This document shows positions 31,701 through 37,938 of a DNA stretch of 39,950 nucleotides, piece after piece (the stretch's first letter is position 1; the number at the start of each line of letters is the position of its first letter). The stretch is taken from positions 1 through 39,950 of the forward strand of contig CALXDC010000096.1 in NCBI GenBank assembly GCA_944386975.1, in the 5' to 3' direction. This stretch comes from an uncultured Oscillospiraceae bacterium. Lineage in GTDB: Bacteria; Bacillota; Clostridia; Oscillospirales; Oscillospiraceae. Below the pieces are notes generated by a model. That model ran no database searches, was not told where the DNA came from, and was given only the letters and a program-made list of their open reading frames with translations. Position numbers and translations under genes: made by a program.

Positions 31701-31767
31701 CGGGCAGCGCCGACAGCAGCATGGCGAGTGCCAGAAATACAGCGGATAGTTTGCGCAGTTTCTTCAT
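28765..31767 (-). CDS. Secreted phosphodiester glycosidase (NAGPA) with SLH domains
   Basis: A 1000-aa surface protein. It begins with a Sec signal peptide (MKKLRKLSAVFLALAMLL, cleavage after ALA near 25). Residues about 70-400 form a NAGPA/DUF2233 domain, recognised by VVAGVNGDFFD, the CVNAVCLDGGGSTT motif near 362 and the preceding GYSVGLSQKTLAKRMAELG; this family removes GlcNAc from phosphodiester-linked glycans and occurs in exopolysaccharide loci. Then come Ig-like/beta regions (about 400-810; repeated ELTAALLD, VTITGTAEG, TYTWTVSGGVGTVDE types). The C terminus carries three S-layer-homology repeats (about 815-1000; WASGPINYFYQEGIITG, MTRAEFAVMLTRW, ITRAQAITMLGRL, MTRGQACKVLYFMG) that should bind cell-wall polymers. 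ATG 31767 has AAGGAG; a far longer open frame upstream is a shadow of the + strand genes. Confidence 0.92.
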   Translation of the reverse strand: MKKLRKLSAVFLALAMLLSALPALAADVCGEQLQVLDTALNEGTTLYHEIYWTGSDLRREAYVTYTPNQAVTPVAAFNGSVTGRDTTLSAAQQLESQGYRVVAGVNGDFFDSNGVPTGILVSGGRLYSSCGTNYAVGFKADGSAVIGMPYLSLKGSINGEGSFYIAAVNKARSSYGGIYVYTYDFKAAHNTGTTDPGVDVILRPVADQTTGVTPQPEPVIGQTCYYEVLEVRETTGGSTDIQPGQMVLSVNGKAAEWELNYLRNMKAGDIFGLTVTAQDAQWNEVVEAVGALYPLVKDGTVQTANLDSTNAPRTAVGVTADGTVIFYTMDGRQKGYSVGLSQKTLAKRMAELGCVNAVCLDGGGSTTAVTTMPDSTSATLLNQPSDGSQRKVTSHLLLVADGTSTGRAGSVYLNADNRYVLAGSTVELTAALLDTNYIPMAGEVTLTASDGTVNGTAFTAPDKAGTVTITGTAEGRTGTLTLQIIDTPDAMQIYSGSQVASSLTLNAGTSVSLSASATYKHLPIASDVATYTWTVSGGVGTVDEKGVFTASQLPGTGAITVTKGNLTATIPVTIVGRGPSLLENFEGDVSGYTGLGVTAAKHTGDKVRMGKASLQVAYTLGDSGAGLQLGLTIPEGYDRLNLWVYGDGSGNVLSLYDGTGAVTALATLDFTGWKQISVKLPAGCTTLAALTITAGTAAAPVASGTIYLDQLVASNGDVVDNTVPELTGQLSGSSLTATVTDGVDGYLPAEQITLTCDRKAMAFSLDPATGVLSADLSAAYADGKAHRITLTARDVSGNMASLSWDIGTAAASPFTDLTLSSGSAHWASGPINYFYQEGIITGFEENGGYTAKPDKQMTRAEFAVMLTRWLGLNAEDYASAQVPFADLASIDEWALNAAKAMYVLGVMQGTGHTDGTVTFDAKSTITRAQAITMLGRLQERGYATTDISSFSDSGDVPDWALPYVETMYAQGVLSGTDDGRLNPNGPMTRGQACKVLYFMG

Positions 31768-31833
31768 GACAGTCTCCTTCTTCGCGATGGGGCGCGGCGT
31801 CTCCTCCGCCGCAGTCAACATAACAACGAGCAT

Positions 31834-31862
31834 ACTATACCACTTTTCCGGGCAAAAGTAAA
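31834..31862 (-). promoter_or_regulatory. Candidate promoter of the NAGPA-SLH gene
   Basis: On the minus strand TTTACT (31857-31862) and TATAGT (31834-31839) are 17 nt apart. The leader contains a GCGGC/GCCGC hairpin. Confidence 0.65.
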
Positions 31863-31927
31863 CAGAAAAAGGGCGGTCTTTTCCCTCCGGCCGGAGGGAA
31901 AGAACAGGGAATGCAATGCGAGAAACC

Positions 31928-31956
31928 TTGACCCACGGGGGAATTTGGCGTATGAT
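31928..31956 (+). promoter_or_regulatory. Strong candidate promoter of the xpaC-telA-TPM operon
   Basis: TTGACC (31928-31933) and TATGAT (31951-31956) are 17 nt apart, divergent from the NAGPA-SLH promoter 65 bp away. Confidence 0.75.
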
Positions 31957-32004
31957 ACAGATATTAACAAAACAGGGGCCTGAAAGGTCCGAGGAGGACA
32001 CAGC

Positions 32005-32712
32005 ATGAAGCCAGCTGCCAAACGATCTGTGCTGCCCTACTACGGGGTGGCCGTCCTGTGGGTGGGGTACGCCCTGGTACGCCCTCTGTACACCGTCCCC
32101 TCCTTTTTGCTGGTGGGAATTTTGTCCCTGGGACTGTTCCTGCTGCTGCGGGCGGTATGTCCCGACCAGGCGGTCCCCCATGCGGCGGAGGAGCCTGCTG
32201 CGGAGGGGAAGAAGGAGGAGTCCACCGGCAACGAGGCCTTGGACAAGGCCATCCGGGAGGGGGAGCTGGCCATCGGGGAGATGCGGCGGCTCAATGACAG
32301 CATCACCGACGAAAAGCTCTCCGCCGCCATCGACCAGCTGGAGCGGTTGAGCGGAAAGATCTTCGACGCGGTGCGGCAGAGCCCGGAGAAGCTGCCTCAG
32401 ATTCAGAAATTCATGGACTACTATCTGCCCACCACCCTCAAGCTCCTCAACGCCTACGACCGCATGGCGGCCACCGGCGTCAGCGGCGAGAACATCGACG
32501 GCACCAAGGCCAGAGTGGAGGAGATGATGGACACCATCGTTACCGCCTTCGCCCGCCAGCTGGACAGCCTCTACGGTGACGAGGCCCTGGACATCTCCAC
32601 CGACATCACCGTGCTGGAAACCATGCTGGCCCGGGAGGGTCTCAGCGGTGATCGGATGGAGGCGGAAACCGCTCGAAACGCCGGAGACGGCGACATCGAC
32701 CTGAAGCTTTGA
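32005..32712 (+). CDS. xpaC: XpaC family membrane protein
   Basis: The 235-aa product has two closely spaced N-terminal membrane segments (about residues 12-28 and 33-51), a charged linker, and a helical cytosolic domain (GEMRRLNDSITDEKLSAAIDQLERLSGKIFDAV, SPEKLPQIQKFMDYYLPTTLKLLNAYDRM) characteristic of the XpaC/5-bromo-4-chloroindolyl phosphate hydrolysis family, whose true function is unknown. xpaC is usually followed by a TelA-family gene, as here. ATG 32005 has GAGGAGG upstream. Confidence 0.9.
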   Translation: MKPAAKRSVLPYYGVAVLWVGYALVRPLYTVPSFLLVGILSLGLFLLLRAVCPDQAVPHAAEEPAAEGKKEESTGNEALDKAIREGELAIGEMRRLNDSITDEKLSAAIDQLERLSGKIFDAVRQSPEKLPQIQKFMDYYLPTTLKLLNAYDRMAATGVSGENIDGTKARVEEMMDTIVTAFARQLDSLYGDEALDISTDITVLETMLAREGLSGDRMEAETARNAGDGDIDLKL

Positions 32713-32758
32713 ACCCATAGGGACACTGTGAACAAATACGGGAAAGGAATCGACGACT

Positions 32759-33925
32759 ATGACAGACAACAACATGCCTGAGCTGACCTTGACCCCCAAT
32801 GCCGCCGAGGCGCAGCAGGAGGCGCCCCAGCTGGTGCTGGGCAGCGAGCCCCCCGCTCCCGTCCAGGAGGAAAAGCAGATCGAGCCGGTGAAGCTGGACG
32901 ACTCCATGCTCACCGAGGCGGAGCGGAAGATGGTGGAGGACTTCTCCCAGAAGATCGACATCACCGACAGCCAGCTGGTGCTGGAGTACGGCTCCGCCGC
33001 CCAAAAGAGCGTGGCCAGCTTTTCGGAGAACGCCCTGCGGTCCGTCCGCAGCAAGGATCTCGGCGAGGTGGGCGAGACCCTCACCGGTCTTGTGGTGGAG
33101 CTGAAGGACTTCGGCGAGGAGGAGGAAAAGAAGGGCATTTTCGGCTTTTTCAAGAAAGCCGGGGACAAGCTGGAAATCATGAAGGCACAGTACAGCAAGG
33201 CGGAGGAGAATGTGAACAAGATCGCCCGCCAGCTGGAGCAGCATCAGATCACCCTCATGAAGGACATCGCCATGTTCGACCAGATGTACGAGATGAACCT
33301 GAAGTACTACAAGGAGCTCACCATGTACATTCTGGCAGGGAAGAAGCGGCTGGAGCAGGTGAAGGCCACGGACCTGGAGGAGCTGCGGAAGAAGGCGGAG
33401 GCCTCCGGCGCCCCGGAGGACGCCCAGGCCTACAACGATCTCAGCCAGATGTGCAACCGGTTTGAGAAGAAGCTCCACGACCTGGAGCTCACCCGGATGG
33501 TGTCCATCCAGATGGGTCCCCAGACCCGGATGCTCCAGAACAACGACACCCTGATGGTGGAGAAGATCCAGTCCTCCCTGGTGAACACCATCCCCCTGTG
33601 GAAGAGTCAGATGGTGCTGGCCCTGGGGTTGGAGAACAGCCGGAAGGCCACCGCCGCCCAGAGCGCCGTGTCCCAGGCCACCAACGACATGCTGCGCAAG
33701 AATGCGGACATGCTGAAGATGGGCACCATCAACGTGGCCAAGGAGAGCGAGCGGAGCATCATCGACATCGAGACCCTCCAGCACACCAACCAGCAGCTGA
33801 TCTCCACCCTGGACGAGGTGATCCAGATCCAGAAGGACGGCGCCCAGAAGCGGAAGGAAGCGGAAGTGGAGCTGGGGAAGATCGAGGGCGAGCTGAAGCA
33901 GAAGCTCATGGAGCTGCGGAGCTGA
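32759..33925 (+). CDS. telA: TelA family protein (toxic anion resistance)
   Basis: The 388-aa product is a soluble, almost entirely helical protein of the TelA/KlaA family, named for plasmid tellurite resistance; chromosomal members are linked to cell-envelope stress and lantibiotic or cell-wall antibiotic tolerance. Typical segments are GIFGFFKKAGDKLEIMKAQYSKAEENVNKIARQLEQHQ, MKDIAMFDQMYEMNLKYYKELTMYILAGKKRLE, QTRMLQNNDTLMVEKIQSSLVNTIPLWKSQMV and the C-terminal NQQLISTLDEVIQIQKDGAQKR. It lies 46 nt after xpaC and ends 4 nt before the TPM gene; the three appear to be one operon. AAAGGA precedes the ATG. Confidence 0.93.
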   Translation: MTDNNMPELTLTPNAAEAQQEAPQLVLGSEPPAPVQEEKQIEPVKLDDSMLTEAERKMVEDFSQKIDITDSQLVLEYGSAAQKSVASFSENALRSVRSKDLGEVGETLTGLVVELKDFGEEEEKKGIFGFFKKAGDKLEIMKAQYSKAEENVNKIARQLEQHQITLMKDIAMFDQMYEMNLKYYKELTMYILAGKKRLEQVKATDLEELRKKAEASGAPEDAQAYNDLSQMCNRFEKKLHDLELTRMVSIQMGPQTRMLQNNDTLMVEKIQSSLVNTIPLWKSQMVLALGLENSRKATAAQSAVSQATNDMLRKNADMLKMGTINVAKESERSIIDIETLQHTNQQLISTLDEVIQIQKDGAQKRKEAEVELGKIEGELKQKLMELRS

Positions 33926-33929
33926 GGCC

Positions 33930-34991
33930 ATGAAGCTGCTGAAAAACCGTGGCTTTGCCATCGCGGTGATGGTGCTGGCCATTGTCCTCTCCTCCCTCTA
34001 CGGTCTGAGCAAGAAGCCCCAGGTGGACACGCCGGAGGGAGGCCGGGCCCTGGACGAGAGCCTCAGCACCGGCACCATGTCCCACTATATCAAGGACGAC
34101 GCCGGGATCCTGTCCAGCAGCACGGAGCAGACTCTGGCCCTCTATAACGCCAACTGGGATCAATGGGAGGGTTGTATTCTGGCGGTGGTCACGGTGAACA
34201 CCGTGTCCGGCGACATGGAGGAGGCGGCCTACAACTGGGCCCTCAAGCTGGGTCTCGGGGAGGACGACGCCATTTTGCTTATGGCCCCCGGGAATCAAAA
34301 CGCCGCTCTTGTGGCCAGCGGCCGGTTTTACGACGCCATGGGCGACCCGGTGTGGTACATCGACCAGTACCTCTATGACGATTTTATGGCGGAGAACTAT
34401 GACCAGGGGGTTCTCTCCCTCTTCGGTCAGATTCACCTCCTTTTCGGGGAGGACAGCATCGCCCAGGGCGGTGCGTACGCCGCCGGGGCGCTCTCTGTCT
34501 TCTCCTTCCTGCCGGTAGTGGTGCTGCTGGTGATCCTGCTGGTGTTTCTCTCCAGTCTGGACGCGGTGCGCCACGCCACCTGGCGGCGGCGCTACGGCGG
34601 TATGGCCGTGCCCCCCGTGGTCTTCCGGCCTATTCTCTGGTGGCACCGGCCCGGCGGGGCCTGGTACCGCAGGCGGATGGTTCCGCCGCCGCCCCGGCCG
34701 CCCCGCCGGGGTCCTCCCCCGCCTCCCGGCGGCTTTGGCGGCCCCCGTCCCCCCAGAGGGGGAGGCGGCTCCTTTACGCCCCGTCCCCCCAGAAGCGGCG
34801 GCGGTTCCTTCGGAAGCCGGGGCGGCAGCTTCGGCGGAAGAAGCGGCGGCGGCTCCTTTGGAAGCCGGGGCGGCGGCTTCGGCGGAAGAAGCGGCGGCGG
34901 CTCCTTCGGAAGCCGGGGCGGCAGCTTCGGCGGAAGAAGCGGCGGCGGCTCCTTCGGCGGTCGGGGCGGCGGCTTCGGCGGAAGAAGATAA
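33930..34991 (+). CDS. TPM-domain membrane protein with Gly/Arg/Phe repeat tail
   Basis: The 353-aa product starts with a hydrophobic anchor (about residues 8-26), followed by a TPM domain (about 50-180; IKDDAGILSSSTEQTLALYN, GCILAVVTVNTVSG, GLGEDDAILLMAP) on the outer side, a second membrane segment (about 190-212), a basic Pro-rich stretch (VPPPPRPPRRGPPPPPGG) and a low-complexity tail of three and a half 16-residue repeats of the type SFGSRGGSFGGRSGGG. TPM proteins occur as phosphatase-like or photosystem-repair factors, and bacterial ones often have Gly-rich tails. The ATG at 33930 starts 4 nt after telA, so translational coupling is likely. The tail's charge suggests binding to an anionic surface or nucleic acid; that is inference. 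Confidence 0.88.
   Translation: MKLLKNRGFAIAVMVLAIVLSSLYGLSKKPQVDTPEGGRALDESLSTGTMSHYIKDDAGILSSSTEQTLALYNANWDQWEGCILAVVTVNTVSGDMEEAAYNWALKLGLGEDDAILLMAPGNQNAALVASGRFYDAMGDPVWYIDQYLYDDFMAENYDQGVLSLFGQIHLLFGEDSIAQGGAYAAGALSVFSFLPVVVLLVILLVFLSSLDAVRHATWRRRYGGMAVPPVVFRPILWWHRPGGAWYRRRMVPPPPRPPRRGPPPPPGGFGGPRPPRGGGGSFTPRPPRSGGGSFGSRGGSFGGRSGGGSFGSRGGGFGGRSGGGSFGSRGGSFGGRSGGGSFGGRGGGFGGRR
34806..34991 (+). repeat. 48-nt tandem repeat in the TPM gene tail
   Basis: Three full 48-nt units (34806-34853, 34854-34901, 34902-34949) and a shortened fourth encode the Ser/Phe/Gly/Arg tail; a related degenerate unit precedes them. Units are nearly identical, so the number may vary between strains. Confidence 0.9.
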
Positions 34992-35000
34992 GAAACCGGA

Positions 35001-35037
35001 AAAGCAGGCGGTATTGCAGCAATACCGCCTGTTTTTT
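35001..35037 (+). terminator. Terminator of the xpaC-telA-TPM operon
   Basis: CAGGCGGTATTGC and GCAATACCGCCTG form a 13-bp stem with almost no loop, followed by T6. Confidence 0.93.
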
Positions 35038-35135
35038 ATCTTTTTGTTCAGTGCTTCCTCTTTTTCATTAAAGTGTACGTTGAAATATACATGGGAAAGG
35101 GAGACAAAAAAGAAATATTTAGGGAATACTATGTC

Positions 35136-35164
35136 TTGCAATTTGCTGAAAAAATGAGGATAAT
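35136..35164 (+). promoter_or_regulatory. Candidate promoter of xpt
   Basis: TTGCAA (35136-35141) and GATAAT (35159-35164) are 17 nt apart. The DNA from 35040 to 35165 is unusually AT-rich for this window. The leader of about 60 nt is too short for a purine riboswitch. Confidence 0.6.
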
Positions 35165-35232
35165 GGAGGCAACACCCCATCTTCGACCAAATTCTCCACA
35201 GAACCACTTTTTTAGAGAAAGGATGATTCATC

Positions 35233-35814
35233 ATGCAGCTGCTCCAGGAGCGCATCCGGAAGGAGGGCAAGGTCCTGCCCGGCAACATCATCAAGGTGGA
35301 CGGCTTCCTCAACCACCGGGTAGACACCAAGCTGATGGAGGCCATTGCCGACGAGTTTGCCAAGTATTTCGACATCAACGACATCACCATGGTCCTTACC
35401 GCCGAGGCCAGCGGCATTGCCCTTGCGGCCATCTGCGCCAACCGCTTCAACGTGCCCATGGTGTTTGCCAAGAAAGCCAAGAGCGACAACATCGAGGGCG
35501 GCCTGTATCAAAGCGAGATTTTTTCCTATACTTATAAGAAAAAGATGACCCTCATTCTCTCCAAGGAGTGGCTGAACAAGGACGACAAGGTCCTCATCAT
35601 CGACGACTTCATGGCCAAGGGCAACGCCATGCAGGGCCTCATCGACCTGGTCAACGAGGCCGGCGCCACCATCAAGGGCATCGGCGTGGCGGTGGAGAAG
35701 GGCTTCCAGGGGGGCGGCGACCGGTTCCGCAAGATCCCCGGAGTGCCCTACAAGGCCCTGGCGGTCATCGAGTCCGCCGAGCCCGGCAACATCGTCTTCC
35801 GGGAGGAGGACTGA
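35233..35814 (+). CDS. xpt: Xanthine phosphoribosyltransferase
   Basis: Xpt makes XMP from xanthine and PRPP in purine salvage. The 193-aa product matches the Bacillus enzyme in length and motifs: MQLLQERIRKEGKVLPGNIIKVDGFLNHRVD at the N terminus, LTAEASGIALA, VFAKKAKSDN and the PRPP loop LIIDDFMAKGNAM at 121-133, then VEKGFQGGGDRF. AGAAAGGATG lies before the ATG. Three lipoprotein genes and guaA, whose product uses XMP, follow on the same strand without a recognisable terminator. Confidence 0.96.
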   Translation: MQLLQERIRKEGKVLPGNIIKVDGFLNHRVDTKLMEAIADEFAKYFDINDITMVLTAEASGIALAAICANRFNVPMVFAKKAKSDNIEGGLYQSEIFSYTYKKKMTLILSKEWLNKDDKVLIIDDFMAKGNAMQGLIDLVNEAGATIKGIGVAVEKGFQGGGDRFRKIPGVPYKALAVIESAEPGNIVFREED

Positions 35815-35855
35815 GTTTTCCACCGGGTTCTCCAGTCAGGAAGGAGAAGAAGCCT

Positions 35856-36497
35856 ATGAGACGAATGCTCTGCATCCTGCTGGCGCTGCTGACGGCTCTG
35901 TCCGTCACCGGCTGCCGTCAGCTCCGGGACTTTCAGCAGCAGCTCACGGAGTCCATCGACAAGCCGGTGCTCTACCTCTATCCTGAGGAGGAGACGGAGG
36001 TAACGGTGACGCTGGACTTTGACGGCGAGCTGACCGCGGCCTATCCCGCCTACCGGGAGGGCTGGACCGTCACCGCCGCTCCTGACGGCACTCTCACCGA
36101 TGCGGCCGGTCGGGAATATTACTGCCTCTTTTGGGAGGGCTGCGCCAGCCTGGACTACGACTTTTCACAGGGTTTTTGCATCAGCGGCGAAGACACCGCC
36201 GCCTTTTTGGAGGAGACCCTCTCTGCGCTGGGCCTTACGGACCGGGAGGCCAACGAATTTTTAATCTACTGGCTTCCCAAGATGGAGGGCAATACCTATA
36301 ACCTGCTGTCCTTCCAGGCGGAGGTCTATACCGACCACGCCCGGCTCACCGTAACTCCTCAGCCGGACACCGTGCTGCGGGTGTTTCTGGCCTGGAAGGC
36401 GTTGGAGGAGCCGGTGGACATCGAACCCCAACTCCTCACCGCCCCTGCCCGGGAGGGCTTCACCGTCGTGGAGTGGGGCGGCTGTCAGGTTTTCTGA
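35856..36497 (+). CDS. Putative lipoprotein 1 of a tandem paralogous triplet
   Basis: The 213-aa product has a lipoprotein signal peptide with lipobox SVTG-Cys20. The mature part carries the motifs shared with the next two genes: KPVLYLYPEEET, GWTVTAAPDGTLT, REYYCLFWEG, DYDFSQGF, LTDREANEFLIYWLPK, YNLLSFQ, PQPDTVLRVF and the C-terminal VVEWGGCQV. Similar proteins occur in many clostridia, but no function is known to me; two conserved cysteines besides the lipid-bearing one could form a disulfide. This copy is the most divergent of the three (TLDFDGEL, AYREGWT). ATG 35856 has AAGGAG; the open frame extends upstream into xpt but not as a real start. Confidence 0.85.
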   Translation: MRRMLCILLALLTALSVTGCRQLRDFQQQLTESIDKPVLYLYPEEETEVTVTLDFDGELTAAYPAYREGWTVTAAPDGTLTDAAGREYYCLFWEGCASLDYDFSQGFCISGEDTAAFLEETLSALGLTDREANEFLIYWLPKMEGNTYNLLSFQAEVYTDHARLTVTPQPDTVLRVFLAWKALEEPVDIEPQLLTAPAREGFTVVEWGGCQVF

Positions 36498-36581
36498 GTT
36501 CCTTTGGCAGATGGTTCCTTTCTTTGCGTCCCTATTTATAGGAGACCCTGTATGAGATCTGATGAAAAGGAGGACGATACC

Positions 36582-37205
36582 ATGAAGAAGCTCTGCCTGC
36601 TGCTGGCCGCCCTGATGACTCTGACCCCCATTCTGCCGGGCTGCACGCCGGAGAACAACCTCGGGGCCAAACCGGTGATCTACCTCTACCCGGAGGAGGA
36701 GACCCAGGTCACTGTCCGCCTGGACTACGACGGCCAGTTCACCACCACCTACCCCGCCTATGCCGACGGCTGGACCGTCACCGCCGCCCCCGACGGCACC
36801 CTTACCGACGAGAGCGGCCGGGAATACTACTGCCTCTTCTGGGAGGGGTTATCCTTCTGGGACTACGACTTCTCCCAGGGCTTCTGCGTTGCCGGTGAGG
36901 ATACCGCCGCCTTTTTGGAGGAGGCTCTCCGGGATTTGGGCCTCACCGATCAGGAAGCCAATGAATTTTTGATCTACTGGCTGCCCAAAATGGAGGACAA
37001 TGCCTATAACCTGTTGTCCTTCCAGGCGGAGGCCCACACCGACCACGCCCGGCTCACCGTAAGTCCCCAGCCGGACACCGTCCTTCGGGTGTTCCTGGCC
37101 TGGAGGGCATTGGAGGAGCCGGTGGACGTCGAACCCCAACCCTTTACCGCCCCCGCCCGAGAGGGGTTCACTGTTGTGGAGTGGGGCGGCTGTCAGGTTT
37201 CCTGA
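36582..37205 (+). CDS. Putative lipoprotein 2 of the triplet
   Basis: The 207-aa product has signal peptide MKKLCLLLAALMTLTPILPG with lipid-bearing Cys21, then TPENNLGAKPVIYLYPEEET and the same domain as its neighbours, ending VVEWGGCQVS. It is closest to copy 3. ATG 36582 is set by AAAAGGAGG; a longer frame to 36504 would add 26 polar residues before the signal peptide. The spacer after it resembles the spacer before it (TTCCTTTC...TTTGCGTC), so the duplication unit was gene plus 3' spacer, about 707 bp. Confidence 0.87.
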   Translation: MKKLCLLLAALMTLTPILPGCTPENNLGAKPVIYLYPEEETQVTVRLDYDGQFTTTYPAYADGWTVTAAPDGTLTDESGREYYCLFWEGLSFWDYDFSQGFCVAGEDTAAFLEEALRDLGLTDQEANEFLIYWLPKMEDNAYNLLSFQAEAHTDHARLTVSPQPDTVLRVFLAWRALEEPVDVEPQPFTAPAREGFTVVEWGGCQVS

Positions 37206-37288
37206 GCCTTTCCGGCAGATGTTCCTTTCCTTTGCGTCTCTATAAATAGAAGCCCCCTGTGGGACACGACGAAAAGGAGGAAGAACTG

Positions 37289-37912
37289 ATGAAAAAGCTC
37301 TGCACGCTGCTGGCAGCTCTGATGCTGCTGTCCCTGGCCCTGCCGGGTTGTACCCCGGAGAGCGCCAAGGACGCCAAGCCGGTGGTTTATCTCTACCCCG
37401 AGGAGGAAACCGAGGTCACCGTCCGTCTCGACTATGACGGAGATCTCACCACCACCTATCCCGCTTATGCCGACGGCTGGACCGTCACCGCCGCCCCCGA
37501 CGGCACCCTCACCGGCGAGGACGGCCGGGAATACTATTGCCTCTTCTGGGAGGGAACGCCCTCCTGGGAGTATGATCTCTCCACGGGCTTCTGCGTCCGG
37601 GGAGAGGACAGCGCCGCCTTTCTGGAGGAGGCCCTCTCTGATCTGGGCCTTACGGACCGGGAGGCCAATGAATTTCTGATCTACTGGCTGCCCAAGCTGG
37701 AGGTCAACCCCTACAACCTGCTGTCCTTCCAGACGAAAGGCTACACCGATCATGCCCGGCTCACTGTAAGCCCCCAGCCGGACACCGTGCTGCGGGTGTT
37801 CCTGGCCTTCAAGGCGTTGGAGGAGCCGGTGGAGATCAAACCCCAAACCCTTACCGCCCCTGCCCGGGAGGGCTTCACCGTCGTGGAGTGGGGCGGCTGT
37901 CAGGTATCCTAA
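37289..37912 (+). CDS. Putative lipoprotein 3 of the triplet
   Basis: The 207-aa product has a lipobox LPG-Cys21 and the shared mature domain (KPVVYLYPEEET, GWTVTAAPDGTLT, REYYCLFWEG, ANEFLIYWLPK, VVEWGGCQV). Notable differences from copies 1 and 2 are YDLSTGFC in place of YDFSQGFC and a more basic end (KALEEPVEIKPQ). AAAAGGAGG precedes ATG 37289. guaA starts 26 nt after its stop, so guaA is probably transcribed through the lipoprotein genes. Confidence 0.87.
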   Translation: MKKLCTLLAALMLLSLALPGCTPESAKDAKPVVYLYPEEETEVTVRLDYDGDLTTTYPAYADGWTVTAAPDGTLTGEDGREYYCLFWEGTPSWEYDLSTGFCVRGEDSAAFLEEALSDLGLTDREANEFLIYWLPKLEVNPYNLLSFQTKGYTDHARLTVSPQPDTVLRVFLAFKALEEPVEIKPQTLTAPAREGFTVVEWGGCQVS

Positions 37913-37938
37913 CCCAAATGACAAAGGAGTGACCCCAT

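Noticed and set aside
28765-33219. A 1484-codon frame joining the NAGPA-SLH gene to sequence opposite xpaC and telA
   Set aside because: The upstream part is antisense to clear genes. The signal peptide, ribosome-binding site and promoter place the start at 31767.
34806-34991. 48-nt repeats considered as a CRISPR array
   Set aside because: The units are directly adjacent with no unique spacers and encode a regular in-frame peptide repeat of the TPM protein.
35165-35232. Guanine/xanthine riboswitch before xpt
   Set aside because: The leader is too short and no three-way-junction motif was recognised.
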